A stretch of DNA of 64,000 nt from VRUE01 sp963715455 (GCA_963715455.1 OY970245.1:434001-498000), one strand, 5' to 3'. Counted from the first letter of the stretch, positions 52,064 through 60,707 are shown. Notes: generated by a model from the sequence alone, not told the origin. Program-made: numbers and translations.

Positions 52064-52228
52064 AGATGGTGGAACCGTGGAGGACATGCGGCCGGGGGCG
52101 GGCGCGGCCAAGCAGGTCAAGGACGCAGGGAGGCCAAATGGTGTTTGCCATTTGGCCGACTGAGGACGCAGAGATGCGCAGTGTCGTGCACGTCATCCGG
52201 GTGCGCGGCCTCCACGGTTCCACCATCT
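52064..52228. ncRNA. Palindromic structured element, copy B (possible RNA or mobile hairpin)
   Basis: A 165-base element with a perfect 20-bp outer stem: AGATGGTGGAACCGTGGAGG (52064-52083) pairs with 52209-52228. A 10-bp central hairpin is GGCCAAATGG (52132-52141) with CCATTTGGCC (52148-52157). Blocks 52107-52132 and 52157-52179 match copy A (25 of 26 and 20 of 23 bases). The stems share no sequence with those of copy A. The right arm touches the stop codon (52228-52230) of the kinase gene on the minus strand. Located between that kinase and fhaA, it could also separate their transcripts. Confidence 0.65.
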
Positions 52229-53148
52229 CAAGGGAGCAGGGCGCCGTGACCGGCAGCGAGCCAGGCTCCCAGCACGGCTGCCAGGGCAACCGCGCCAAGA
52301 CGCAGGCGCAGCGAGCGGTCGCTGCGGGGAGGATGCTCGGCAAGCTGCGCGAGCGAGCTTTCGATCGCGCCACCGAGCTCCTCCAGCGATGGGCGCCGAT
52401 CCGGGCGGGGCTGCAGGCAGGCATCGAGCGTCTCGCTGAGTTCGCGCGGCAGGTCGGGACGCAGGCGGCGCAGCGGGCGATGGCGAGCGCCGATCGCCCG
52501 CGCCGTGGCAGCCGGGGTGGCGCGGCGGTTGGGATTCTCCCCGCTCCAGCACTCGTACAGCATCAATGCCAGGGAGTAGACGTCGGCCTCGGGGCCGACC
52601 GAACGCCCCTCGGCCTGCTCGGGAGCCATGTAGGCGAGCGTGCCGACCACGTCGCCGGGCGCGGTGAGCGCCGCCCCGTCGGCGAGCCGGGCGACGCCGA
52701 AGTCCATCAGCTTGGCGCGCGGCTCACCCTCCTCGGTGACGAGCACGTTCTGGGGCTTGATGTCGCGATGCACGACGGCGCGGTTGTGAGCGTGGTCGAG
52801 CGCCTCACAGAGGTCAGCGCCGATCTCGCCGATCTCGCGGTCGCTGAGCTCTTCGTTGCGATTGAGGTCCGCGAGAGTGGAGCCGTCGACGAGCTCGGTG
52901 ACGAGCAGTGCGTTGCCGTCCTCCTCGCCAAGCTCGTAGAGCGTGACGATGCCCGGGTGGTTGAGGCGCGCCGCCGCCTGCGCCTCACGCAAGACGCGTT
53001 GCGAGCCACGGTCGCCGCCCGATTCGATTGCCTTGACCGCCACGGAGCGCTCGAGGCGGCCATCCCAGGCCTCGTAGACGGTGCCGAAGCCGCCGCTGCC
53101 GATGCGGCGCTCGATGAGAAAGCGGTTGAGGACGAGCGAACCGACCAA
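52228..53148 (-). CDS. Ser/Thr protein kinase, short form with terminal membrane helix
   Basis: A 306-residue kinase. GSGGFGTVYEAW, VAVKAIE, HRDIKPQNVL, DFGVA and APEQ are present. After an Arg-rich linker (PPRSDRSLRLRLG) a single hydrophobic stretch (about 285-300) ends the protein at residue 306. Most related kinases continue after this helix with further domains. The stop lies at the edge of palindromic element B, so the C-terminus could have been cut by that element. TTG at 53148 is the likely start. It is upstream of fhaA on the same strand but separated by about 225 bases. Confidence 0.85.
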   Translation of the reverse strand: MVGSLVLNRFLIERRIGSGGFGTVYEAWDGRLERSVAVKAIESGGDRGSQRVLREAQAAARLNHPGIVTLYELGEEDGNALLVTELVDGSTLADLNRNEELSDREIGEIGADLCEALDHAHNRAVVHRDIKPQNVLVTEEGEPRAKLMDFGVARLADGAALTAPGDVVGTLAYMAPEQAEGRSVGPEADVYSLALMLYECWSGENPNRRATPAATARAIGARHRPLRRLRPDLPRELSETLDACLQPRPDRRPSLEELGGAIESSLAQLAEHPPRSDRSLRLRLGAVALAAVLGAWLAAGHGALLP

Positions 53149-53204
53149 TGCACTTCAGGGCTTCGCCGCGAATCCGCTTCCTCCTGCGACATACTCCCTG
53201 CTCC

Positions 53205-54245
53205 TTGGAGGATTCCGTCGCATCCGGGCAGCCTCGGCGACCGCGGCCACGTCGCCGGCCAGAACGTCAGCAGATCCTGCTGCGCCGTGCCCTGGCGCTG
53301 GGCGGTGGCCTGCTCGTGCTCATCCTGCTCGTGCTTGGTGTCAGGGGCTGTCTCGACGCCCGCAAGAACCGCGCGCTGAGCGACTACGCGGGCGACGTCA
53401 CCCAGATCGTCGAAGAGACCGGCCAGACGAGCAAATCGTTCTTCGACAAGCTCGAGGATCCGGGCAGCCTCTCGGTGACCGACTTCATCGGCCAGGTGGA
53501 CGCCGACCGCAGTGCGATCGACAGCTACGCCGCCAGGGTCGACGGCCTCGACGCTCCTGGGGACATGAGTCGCGCGCAGAGCACCCTGGAGCTGGTCTAC
53601 GAACTGCGCAGCAGCGCGATGAACGAAATCGCCGACAAGATGAGCACCGCGCTGGGCGACGTTGGGTCTGAGCGGGCAACGGCGGTGATCGCCAAACAGA
53701 TGCAGGTGCTGGTCGCCAGCGATGTGCTCTACGCCTCGATTGTCCGCCCGGAGATCGACTCGGTGCTCGCCGACAACGGGCTTGAGGGCGACGAGGTGCC
53801 GAAAAGCGTTTTCGTGCCCGACGGCACCCAGTGGCTCGATGAAGACGAAGTCAGCGCGGCGCTTGGCGCGGTCAGCGGCGCGACCGAAGCCGCGACCTCA
53901 GGGGTGCACGGTCTTGGTCTGATCGGCACCAGCGTCAACGGCACTGAACTCTCGGCCGAAGCCGCGACCTCGGTGATCAGCGAAGGGGCCCCGGAAGTCG
54001 AAGTCGAAGTCCAAAACCAGGGCGAATCGACTGAGAACGGGATAACGGTCTCGGTCACGATTGACGGCGGCAACACCCTCCAAGGCAGCATCGACAGCAT
54101 CGCCGCCGGTGAAACGTCGAGCGTCTCGATCCCCCTGACGCCGGCGCCCAACGGAGAAGTGACGCTCGAAGTCGAGGTCGAAACGGTGCCGGGCGAGCAA
54201 GTCTCCGAAAACAACGAAGCCAGCTACACGGTCGCCTTCGAATAG
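53205..54245 (+). CDS. Membrane-anchored extracellular protein with CARDB-like C-terminus
   Basis: A protein of about 346 residues. A basic N-terminus (RRPRPRRRPERQQ) and one helix (about 29-47; ALALGGGLLVLILLVLGV) are followed by a helical region (about 50-230) and a beta domain with VEVEVQNQGESTENGITVSV then EVETVPGEQVSENNEASYTV, the pattern of CARDB adhesion/Ig-like domains. It is divergent from the kinase at 52228 and 12 bases ahead of pheA. TTG 53205 was preferred since the region before it overlaps the kinase start and its promoter; the true start is uncertain. Role unknown, possibly a partner of the linked kinases. Confidence 0.6.
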   Translation: MEDSVASGQPRRPRPRRRPERQQILLRRALALGGGLLVLILLVLGVRGCLDARKNRALSDYAGDVTQIVEETGQTSKSFFDKLEDPGSLSVTDFIGQVDADRSAIDSYAARVDGLDAPGDMSRAQSTLELVYELRSSAMNEIADKMSTALGDVGSERATAVIAKQMQVLVASDVLYASIVRPEIDSVLADNGLEGDEVPKSVFVPDGTQWLDEDEVSAALGAVSGATEAATSGVHGLGLIGTSVNGTELSAEAATSVISEGAPEVEVEVQNQGESTENGITVSVTIDGGNTLQGSIDSIAAGETSSVSIPLTPAPNGEVTLEVEVETVPGEQVSENNEASYTVAFE

Positions 54246-54256
54246 AGAGGGCGGCT

Positions 54257-55105
54257 GTGCGGATCGCCTATCTGGGGCCGGCGGGGACCTTCACCGAGGA
54301 TGCTCTGCGTGAGGCACGCGGTGGGGACGAGCGGTTCGAGGCGCTGCGCACGGCGACGGTCCACGACGCGATCCTTGCTGTCGAGCGCGGCGAGGCTGAC
54401 CGGGCGCTGGTGCCCTTTGAGAACTCGATCGAGGGCTCGGTGCGCAGCACGCTCGACACGCTCGCCTTTGACACCGAGGGGGTGACGATCGTCGGCGGGC
54501 ACGACTTCGCCGTGCGAGCGCTGCTGATCGCCGGCGAGCCGCTCGAGCTGGCGGAGGTGAGCGTCGTCTTCTCCCACCCCCAGCCCCTGGCCCAGTGCGC
54601 CCGCTTCCTGCGCGAGCAGCTGCCGGGGGCCGAGCGCCGCAGCGTGAGCAGTACCGCCGAGGCGGTGCGGGTCGTGAGCGAGTCGAGTGAGCCGTGGGTC
54701 GCGATCGGCGCCAAGGCCGCGGCCGAGCTCTACGGCTGCACGATCTTGCGCGAGGGAATCGAGGACGAGGCCAATAACGTCACCCGCTTCGTCTGGATCG
54801 CCCCGGCGGGAACTGAGCCGGCGGGCGGGGGGCGCTGGAAGACCTCGCTGGTTTTCTCCGAGCTGGGCGAAGACCACCCCGGCGCCTTGGTCGAAGCGCT
54901 GCGCGAGTTCTCCGACCGCAGCGTCAACCTGAGCCGCATCGAGTCCCGCCCCCTGCGTCAAGGCCTAGGCCGCTACATGTTCTTCTGCGACCTGGAAGGA
55001 GCGATCGGCGAGGGGGCAGTCGACGAAGCGATCGAGGCGCTGAGAGCGAAAGCTGAGTCAGTGCGAGTTCTTGGGTCTTACCCAATTCACTCGAAAAAAG
55101 CCTGA
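54257..55105 (+). CDS. pheA: Prephenate dehydratase
   Basis: A 282-residue monofunctional prephenate dehydratase for phenylalanine synthesis. Catalytic-domain signatures are IAYLGPAGTFTEDALREA, VPFENSIEGSVRSTLDTL, the Thr-Arg pair in NNVTRFVWIA, and SNTAEA-like VSSTAEAVRV. A C-terminal ACT domain (about 195-275; SLVFSELGEDHPGALVEALR then SRIESRPLRQGLGRYMFF) contains the ESRP phenylalanine-binding motif, so feedback inhibition is expected. GTG at 54257 is the start. Its stop adjoins the restriction island. Confidence 0.93.
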   Translation: MRIAYLGPAGTFTEDALREARGGDERFEALRTATVHDAILAVERGEADRALVPFENSIEGSVRSTLDTLAFDTEGVTIVGGHDFAVRALLIAGEPLELAEVSVVFSHPQPLAQCARFLREQLPGAERRSVSSTAEAVRVVSESSEPWVAIGAKAAAELYGCTILREGIEDEANNVTRFVWIAPAGTEPAGGGRWKTSLVFSELGEDHPGALVEALREFSDRSVNLSRIESRPLRQGLGRYMFFCDLEGAIGEGAVDEAIEALRAKAESVRVLGSYPIHSKKA

Positions 55106-56353
55106 CTACCAGGGCGGAACGACGCCCGCCGGCAACCATCCCCACGAGCGGCTTCCGGAGAGATAGGCACTCAATGTGTGCTTAAGTGGGTTATGGGAAG
55201 CAAACGTTACCCGTAGAAGGCCGCCTTCGTCGAGAAACTCTATCGCCGCCATATCTCCTTTTTGCGGCGTCTCCAAACGATTGGGACTCGCAATCTGAAG
55301 CAGCCGCTCATGGATCCCACGGGGGATATTAAGACGGAGATCACGATGGCTACGCTGGGTAGTACCCATACCGATGTACTTAATACCTGCTGGATCTGTT
55401 CCTGAGCTTACGGGGGATGAGAGTGCTTTATCCAGCCTGGCTTCGATGAGGCAATCAAGGTGGGGCTCGTCGTGCATTCCGCTCGGCCGCATTGGTAGCC
55501 GATTGGCTAGATCGGTGGGATTTGAAGGTAGCGCTATATAGGGAGTGCCAGGGCGGCCCTCGAAGCCCTTGACATCGGTTTTCGACAATCGCTTGACTAT
55601 TCCGGTCATTTCCGCGGGAAAGGGGATACGGGCTCCAGCCAGACGTCCTACAGGCCGGGTGCGACTTGGGCGTCTAACTTCTTGGCGATTCGGGATACCG
55701 GGAATTGGGGGGAGAGGCGGAAAGACCGAACTCGGGGCGTCATTTGGTCGACTCTGCCTCATCAGGGGTGCCGGGTCTATTGCCCGCTCCGCCGCGAGCT
55801 CATCGATCAACGCAGCGGTAACCAGCCTGGCCTCTTTTGCCCCACTAACGGCCTTTGCAGACCAAGCCACAATCGACTCCAGGACGGCGGTGATGACGCG
55901 GGGGTCGTCATTCTCATCGAGAAAGAGGCACGCCTCTATGTGGTGTCCTGTGCCCGATCTAGTAAGGTTTGCCGAGCCCACAGCCGCACTGCGGTTACCG
56001 CTCGACACCTCCGTGTAGTAAGTCTTGGGGTGAAAAAGCGCGTTGCTCGCACCGACCACAGTAAATGAGACTTGGTTCGGAATCCACCCTCCCACCAGGT
56101 CAAGCGTGCGTTCGAGATCTCGTGCATTGAGGCGTTCCTCGTTTATTCCCACCACCAAGTCAAATCGGCCGCCTCGCTCCAGCATGCGGGCGATGTCATC
56201 TGCGAATGGCTCGATTGCATCAAACCTGTAATAGCCAGTCTGGCAGGCGAAATGAGTGGCGGAGGGCAGGCGATCTGCAAGCCAGCCGTACACGGTGTCC
56301 TCAATTTGGCGAGAGGCGGAATCGGCGTAGCGCAAGTATCGGAGACTAAGCAA
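55106..56353 (-). CDS. PLD-family restriction endonuclease (NgoFVII/BfiI-like)
   Basis: A 415-residue protein with one phospholipase-D-type active site near the N-terminus: HPK at 108-110 and GSANLTRSG at 126-134, with a Glu soon after (about 140). Such single-HKD nucleases work as dimers and need no metal. The C-terminal half (about 220-415) is separate and could bind DNA. Two DNA methyltransferase genes are adjacent, the arrangement of BfiI-type restriction systems with an asymmetric site. Base use is visibly less GC-rich than the flanking core genes, suggesting transfer. It follows the small RHH-like gene by 35 bases on the same strand. Confidence 0.8.
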   Translation of the reverse strand: MLSLRYLRYADSASRQIEDTVYGWLADRLPSATHFACQTGYYRFDAIEPFADDIARMLERGGRFDLVVGINEERLNARDLERTLDLVGGWIPNQVSFTVVGASNALFHPKTYYTEVSSGNRSAAVGSANLTRSGTGHHIEACLFLDENDDPRVITAVLESIVAWSAKAVSGAKEARLVTAALIDELAAERAIDPAPLMRQSRPNDAPSSVFPPLPPIPGIPNRQEVRRPSRTRPVGRLAGARIPFPAEMTGIVKRLSKTDVKGFEGRPGTPYIALPSNPTDLANRLPMRPSGMHDEPHLDCLIEARLDKALSSPVSSGTDPAGIKYIGMGTTQRSHRDLRLNIPRGIHERLLQIASPNRLETPQKGDMAAIEFLDEGGLLRVTFASHNPLKHTLSAYLSGSRSWGWLPAGVVPPW

Positions 56354-56388
56354 GAGCGCAGATGTTTCGCAACCTCATTTAGCTATTT

Positions 56389-56601
56389 CTACGCTCTGTC
56401 CGCTTGGCGGGACCGAGCCTTCAATGCCGCTTGGACATTTGGGTCGGCGTGCTGTTCTTTCAGGAACCGCTCTATTACCGGCCTTACAACCTGCGCCGCA
56501 GAACGGTCGCTAATGAAGGCAACCGCAGCCAAAACCTCTGCGCTGGAGGGACTCAGCCTGACATTGACCTGTCGTGCCTGATCCCTATGGTCACTCGGCA
56601 T
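56389..56601 (-). CDS. Small ribbon-helix-helix-like protein (70 aa)
   Basis: A 70-residue protein. VNVRLSPSSAEVLAAVAFIS followed by DRSAAQVVRPVIERFLKEQH has the strand-helix-helix spacing and R-L-S-P start of ribbon-helix-helix DNA-binding proteins. Located 35 bases ahead of the nuclease gene and divergent from the methyltransferase gene, it may control the system so that methylation comes before restriction, like a controller protein. The fold is inferred by pattern only. Confidence 0.6.
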   Translation of the reverse strand: MPSDHRDQARQVNVRLSPSSAEVLAAVAFISDRSAAQVVRPVIERFLKEQHADPNVQAALKARSRQADRA

Positions 56602-56628
56602 CAGGCCTATAAAGTAGCATCTATTTTC

Positions 56629-56634
56629 TATAAT
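56629..56634 (+). promoter_or_regulatory. TATAAT -10 box of the methyltransferase gene
   Basis: A consensus -10 hexamer in an AT-rich stretch between the divergent RHH-like and methyltransferase genes. It overlaps the first in-frame ATG at 56633, so that ATG cannot be the start of a message made from this promoter. A clear -35 is not seen. Confidence 0.4.
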
Positions 56635-56710
56635 GTCGTCACCGCAGATAGGTCAGACGCTGGGCGTCGAGGGGGGGAGAGCTAAGGGATCCTCCGAGCT
56701 CAAAGAGCCA

Positions 56711-58237
56711 ATGGATATTCATTGGATGCCCTACAGGCTGTTCCCATATGAGCACGAGTTGGGGCTACGGGAGTTGGAATCCCTCGGACTGACAGTCGTA
56801 GCCGAGGGCGACAAACTGGCAGCGGTCGGTGATCACGCGGCAGTTGCCGAGCGCGCGACCTATTTTGAACGCGTCTCCTCGCCCCTAGGCACTCACTTGA
56901 CCGCGCAGGGTCGCGTGGAGACAGCACACCTCGAACTCCGAGGCAGTCGCTCAGCTCGCCAAGCCACCCGCTACGGACTACATGGTATTCATGAGTACAA
57001 GGGAAAGTTCAATCCACAGGTAGTTCGTGCGCTGTGCAACATCGTCGACCTCGACGCATCTCTAGTCGTCGATCCATTCTGCGGGAGTGGAACAACCTTG
57101 ATCGAGGGGCTAAGGCTCGGCAAGGATGCCCTTGGTATCGATCGGTCCCCTATGGCTTCGTTTCTCGCGAAAACGAAGGTCGCTGCCACGACGGTGGTGG
57201 CGAAGCGGGGGCTTGTGGGCCGCTTGGAACGCCTTGCGGTCCATGTGGCCGAGGAACTTGACTATGGCCAGAGCAAGCTGTGCGTCAGTGACTTGAGACC
57301 TGTGTTGGGAAATGCTTCCACTGAGTACCTTGAACGGTGGTTTCCCAACGGGGCCTTTGCGGGGCTGTCGCGAGCACTAGCGCTTCTACATACCGAGAGG
57401 CATTCTATTGCGCGACAACTCGTCTTTGTTGCGCTTTCCTCCGTGCTGCGCAGCATTTCGCTCCAACTTCCAGCCGATCTTCGCATCCGCCGACGACCCC
57501 AACCTTATACAGCACCACCTATCGGACCTCTCTTTCTGAGTGCGATAGATGAAATTATTGATGGCCTAATGGAGATGACCGCCTGGGAGCAACTCCCAGG
57601 CGATTGGAACGTTTGCCTAGGTGGATCGCAGGAAGCAGGACACTACGAGCCAATGGCTAGGGCCAAGCGGAGTCTAATTCTTACGTCCCCCCCGTACGCC
57701 ACTGCGCTTCCTTATGTCGATACAGACCGTCTTTCCTTGGTAGCACTTGGACTTCTCGATGCCACGCAACTAGCAAGAACCGAGCGTCAACTCGCAGGAA
57801 GTCGTGAGTGGAATCGCGCCGAACAGCTTCAGTGGGATGCTCGGCGGGCGGGGAATTTTGACCGGCTACCCGACTCCACTACCTCACTGCTTCAGTCAAT
57901 CGCTACTGCCAATACAACCGGTGGTGCTGGATTTCGTCGAAAAGCACTTCCCTCACTACTGTATCGATACTTCACCCATATGAGCAGTACCATGGGTGTC
58001 TGGGGCGCGCTTCTCACACCCGGTAGCTCAGCAGTCCTGATCGTGGGTAGAAATCAAACCACCGCAGGAGGCCGACGAGTTGAGATCCCAACTCCCGAGA
58101 TGCTTGGTGACATCGCAGAGACGCATGGACTTCGCGTGTCAGAGATCCTACCGCTGGAAACCTGGCCCCGATACGGCTTGCATTCAAAGAACGGCGTCTC
58201 TAATGAGGACGCATTGATTCTCCAGCGAATTTCGTAG
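56711..58237 (+). CDS. DNA methyltransferase (N4C/N6A type) of the restriction island
   Basis: A protein of about 508 residues. The SAM motif I is DPFCGSGTTLIEG (about 121-133) and the catalytic motif IV is LTSPPYATALPYVD (about 324-337). SPPY after motif I points to an amino-group methyltransferase, most likely N4-cytosine. The segment YGLHGIHEYKGKFNPQVVRA before motif I is shared in outline with the second methyltransferase. ATG at 56711 is chosen because the ATG at 56633 falls within TATAAT; ATG 56726 is possible. It converges on the other methyltransferase with a two-base gap. Confidence 0.82.
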   Translation: MDIHWMPYRLFPYEHELGLRELESLGLTVVAEGDKLAAVGDHAAVAERATYFERVSSPLGTHLTAQGRVETAHLELRGSRSARQATRYGLHGIHEYKGKFNPQVVRALCNIVDLDASLVVDPFCGSGTTLIEGLRLGKDALGIDRSPMASFLAKTKVAATTVVAKRGLVGRLERLAVHVAEELDYGQSKLCVSDLRPVLGNASTEYLERWFPNGAFAGLSRALALLHTERHSIARQLVFVALSSVLRSISLQLPADLRIRRRPQPYTAPPIGPLFLSAIDEIIDGLMEMTAWEQLPGDWNVCLGGSQEAGHYEPMARAKRSLILTSPPYATALPYVDTDRLSLVALGLLDATQLARTERQLAGSREWNRAEQLQWDARRAGNFDRLPDSTTSLLQSIATANTTGGAGFRRKALPSLLYRYFTHMSSTMGVWGALLTPGSSAVLIVGRNQTTAGGRRVEIPTPEMLGDIAETHGLRVSEILPLETWPRYGLHSKNGVSNEDALILQRIS

Positions 58238-58239
58238 TT

Positions 58240-59397
58240 TCACGGGGCGCGGAGGAGGAGGACGTGCTCGACTTTTCGGCCCCGATTATGAGCACGGTTG
58301 AACGAACTGCGTTGTCGCCGAATCACGCGCTTGGTCGCCACCTGCTTTGTAAACCCTTGGGCTTGCGCAGCGTCCGTGAGCAACTTGCCGTTATCCACCC
58401 TACGACCCCTTATGATCGAATCGCCGACGACGATCACGGTAGGTGCGCCGGGTTGTAGTACTTGGGCCAACCCACCAAATACGGTGGTCATCTGATCCTT
58501 GAAGTCACGGGCTGTTAGACCGTTGGGTTTGCAGTAGTGCGGCCGGGCACCTAGCTCGGCTGAACGGACTCCTATGGGATCGAAACCAAGCCAGTACATA
58601 CGATACTTGTGGTATAGCCAGTACTCATAGGCGTTGGGGTATGGGGGCGAAAATACGGCAGCAGCGTAGAAATTATGCGTGAGTGTTCCAACTGCTTGCG
58701 CATCGTCGCAGACGACGGTAGTAGATGATCGCGAATCATTGATCGCGTTGGTAGCGAGCCACTCGCATACCCTCACAATGGACCTTCCTAGATCGGCGGC
58801 GGCTTCGCTGCGGGTCTCCGCCCCTCCCACGGCTGCGTACCGGGTGTCGGACTCTTGCCTGCTAACGCGGACAACCACAGACGAGATGGCAACAGCAATC
58901 CGATCTTGCCAGACAGGATCCGCAACATGGTCGAGATAGCGAACCGCACCCGCCAGGGCTTCTTGGCTCCAAGGGTCGAACCAATGGTCAATTCGAGGAA
59001 TCCTCTGTGCCACAGCCTTCAGATCTCCACCCTCAAGTGCATGGTGGTGGAGCCGGCGTGACTCTTCCAATCCTCTACTTGCTTCGGCAGGCTTCCAGGC
59101 TTGAGTTCGCACGCGGCTAATCAGACAGGCAATGGGATTCAGGTCTATTCCCGTTGTCGGGAGTCCGCGGCGACGTGCCTCCAAAAGAGTTGTTCCCGAT
59201 CCACAAAAAGGATCTAGAACTGGACCATCGACTTCGAGTAGATCCAGGGCTTGCCCAGGGATCTCAGGGATGAAACGGGCAGGATAAGGGTGCAGTTCGC
59301 GACGAGCATCTGAGGTCGGAAAGTCCCAACAAGCATCTTGGAAGGAGCGAGGGTCTGGGTGGACTTGACCTCGAAGCTTGGGGCTCGCGGCGCTCAT
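58240..59397 (-). CDS. DNA methyltransferase (N4C/N6A type), second of the island
   Basis: A 385-residue enzyme. ELHPYPARFIPEIPGQALDL leads into motif I (LDPFCGSGTTLLEA, about 61-74); motif IV is VFSPPYPNAYEYWL (about 248-261). Two enzymes for one nuclease are expected when the recognition site is asymmetric and each strand needs its own methylase. The ATG at 59397 (MSAASPKLRGQ) starts a family-like N-terminus; the longer frame to 59640 runs back into the divergent HNH gene's region. Base use is less GC-rich than the core genes. Confidence 0.85.
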   Translation of the reverse strand: MSAASPKLRGQVHPDPRSFQDACWDFPTSDARRELHPYPARFIPEIPGQALDLLEVDGPVLDPFCGSGTTLLEARRRGLPTTGIDLNPIACLISRVRTQAWKPAEASRGLEESRRLHHHALEGGDLKAVAQRIPRIDHWFDPWSQEALAGAVRYLDHVADPVWQDRIAVAISSVVVRVSRQESDTRYAAVGGAETRSEAAADLGRSIVRVCEWLATNAINDSRSSTTVVCDDAQAVGTLTHNFYAAAVFSPPYPNAYEYWLYHKYRMYWLGFDPIGVRSAELGARPHYCKPNGLTARDFKDQMTTVFGGLAQVLQPGAPTVIVVGDSIIRGRRVDNGKLLTDAAQAQGFTKQVATKRVIRRQRSSFNRAHNRGRKVEHVLLLRAP

Positions 59398-59497
59398 TGC
59401 CCTGCACCCTACGTGTAGCCCTTGACGGAGCACGTGCGTCAGGGCAGAGCTTGATCCGGGCGGATCTGCAGGCAGAGGGCCTACAATCCTTCGGGAC

Positions 59498-60004
59498 ATG
59501 GCACGCGTGCTCGTACTGAATGCGACGTATGAGCCGATCAACGTAACCACGTTGAGGCGCGCTGCTGTGCTGCTCTTGAAGGAAAAGGCCGAGCTGCTCG
59601 AGCGCCGTGAAGGCGCAATCCACTCCGAGCACATGACCATGGAGCGCCCCGACGTGATCCGCCTGGTCAGCTACGTGCGGATCCCCCGGGAAGCGCACAG
59701 GAGGAAGATCACCCGCCGCGCGGTGCTCGCGCGGGATTCGTGGACCTGCCAATACTGCGGCTCGCGCAAGTCGGGCCTTACGGTCGACCACGTGATCCCC
59801 CGCAGCCGCGGCGGCAAATCGGTCTGGGAGAACATCGTCGCCGCCTGCGCCAGCTGCAACCGCCGCAAGGGCAACCGCCTCCCCCGCGAGATCCACATGC
59901 ACCCCCAGAACAAGCCCAAGGCCCCCGGCCCCACCGTTTTCATCCAAGTGGCCAGCCCGAAGATCCCGGAAGCCTGGCAGCAGTACTTGCCGGCGGCAGC
60001 GTAG
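59498..60004 (+). CDS. HNH endonuclease family protein
   Basis: A 168-residue protein of the HNH type widely found in actinobacteria. VLVLNATYEPINVTTLRRAA at the N-terminus is typical. The HNH core has two zinc CxxC pairs (CQYC and CASC), with VDHVIPRSRGGKSVWENIVA supplying the catalytic His and Asn. It is usually a chromosomal housekeeping-type gene of unknown role, not a homing enzyme. TACAAT at 59482-59487 may be the -10 box, ten bases from the ATG. Confidence 0.88.
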   Translation: MARVLVLNATYEPINVTTLRRAAVLLLKEKAELLERREGAIHSEHMTMERPDVIRLVSYVRIPREAHRRKITRRAVLARDSWTCQYCGSRKSGLTVDHVIPRSRGGKSVWENIVAACASCNRRKGNRLPREIHMHPQNKPKAPGPTVFIQVASPKIPEAWQQYLPAAA

Positions 60005-60011
60005 TCAGTTC

Positions 60012-60422
60012 CTACGCCCCCGGAGCCATCGTGTGGAGACCAGCGAGGCGGGCCGCGGCCGCCTGGCGTTCGTCATAGGTCACGAACGCCAGCGGATCGA
60101 GCTCAACAGCCGAGGCGACATGAATCGCATCGAGGGTGCGCAGCGCCGGCTCAGCGAGGGCGCCGGCTACGACCAGCAGCGCCCGGTCGATCGGCCGCAG
60201 CGCCACGGCCTCCATCAAGTGGGCGGCGCGCTCCAGCAACAGCTCGAGCGATAGTGCTCGATCGCGACGGGCGGCACGGTGCGCCGCTCGAGGAATCTCG
60301 GCCAGGATCAGTTCGCTGCTGACCAGATCCGCGCTCGCGACGTATGCGCGCAAAGCGGGCGACTCGGGCTCCTCGCGAATGAGCTTGACGAGCGCCGAGG
60401 CGTCCGCGTAGAAGATCGGCAT
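60012..60422 (-). CDS. PIN-domain ribonuclease toxin (VapC-like)
   Basis: A 136-residue PIN protein. Active-site acids are in FYADASALVKL (Asp 7), SELILAEIPRAA (Glu about 42), RTLDAIHVASA (Asp about 98) and VTYDERQ (Asp about 116). The ATG at 60422 is right for the fold; the frame running to 60635 continues through the antitoxin in another frame. It starts two bases after the stop of the small upstream gene, its probable antitoxin. Confidence 0.88.
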   Translation of the reverse strand: MPIFYADASALVKLIREEPESPALRAYVASADLVSSELILAEIPRAAHRAARRDRALSLELLLERAAHLMEAVALRPIDRALLVVAGALAEPALRTLDAIHVASAVELDPLAFVTYDERQAAAARLAGLHTMAPGA

Positions 60423-60424
60423 GC

Positions 60425-60613
60425 TCAGCGATCGCCACGGACCTCGTCGAGGGCGCGGCTGAGGACGTGTGGATCGCCCTTCATCTCCAGGGGCTCCGGC
60501 AGGGTCGAGCGGCGCGGGCGCGATACACGGTCTTCGGCAATCAGACGGTCGAGGTCGGGCCCGGTATCCAGAAGGGCATCCTCGGGCAACTGCTTGCGCC
60601 ACATGCTCCCCAA
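60425..60613 (-). CDS. Small antitoxin-like protein of the PIN toxin (62 aa)
   Basis: A 62-residue protein two bases upstream of the PIN toxin. It is charged, with no clear RHH or AbrB start. A linker RPRRSTLPEPLEMKG is followed by a short helix (DPHVLSRALDEVRGDR). Position and size support an antitoxin, but no family is recognised and it could be truncated. ATG 60613 or 60604 may be used. Confidence 0.55.
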   Translation of the reverse strand: MGSMWRKQLPEDALLDTGPDLDRLIAEDRVSRPRRSTLPEPLEMKGDPHVLSRALDEVRGDR

Positions 60614-60680
60614 GGCCCCTCGAGCCGAATCTCACCCCCTTTCACTAAGAACTTGGTGCAATAGCGGGCTGCCAAGAAAC

Positions 60681-60707
60681 GCTAGGGCCAGCATGGAGGG
60701 CCCTAGC
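60681..60707 (-). terminator. Hairpin downstream of the membrane protein gene
   Basis: GCTAGGGCC (60681-60689) pairs with GGCCCTAGC (60699-60707) around a nine-base loop. On the minus strand GTTTCTT follows the hairpin, so it fits an intrinsic terminator for the gene ending at 60764. A second, weaker inverted pair (AAGAGCA/TGCTCTT) lies between them. Confidence 0.55.
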
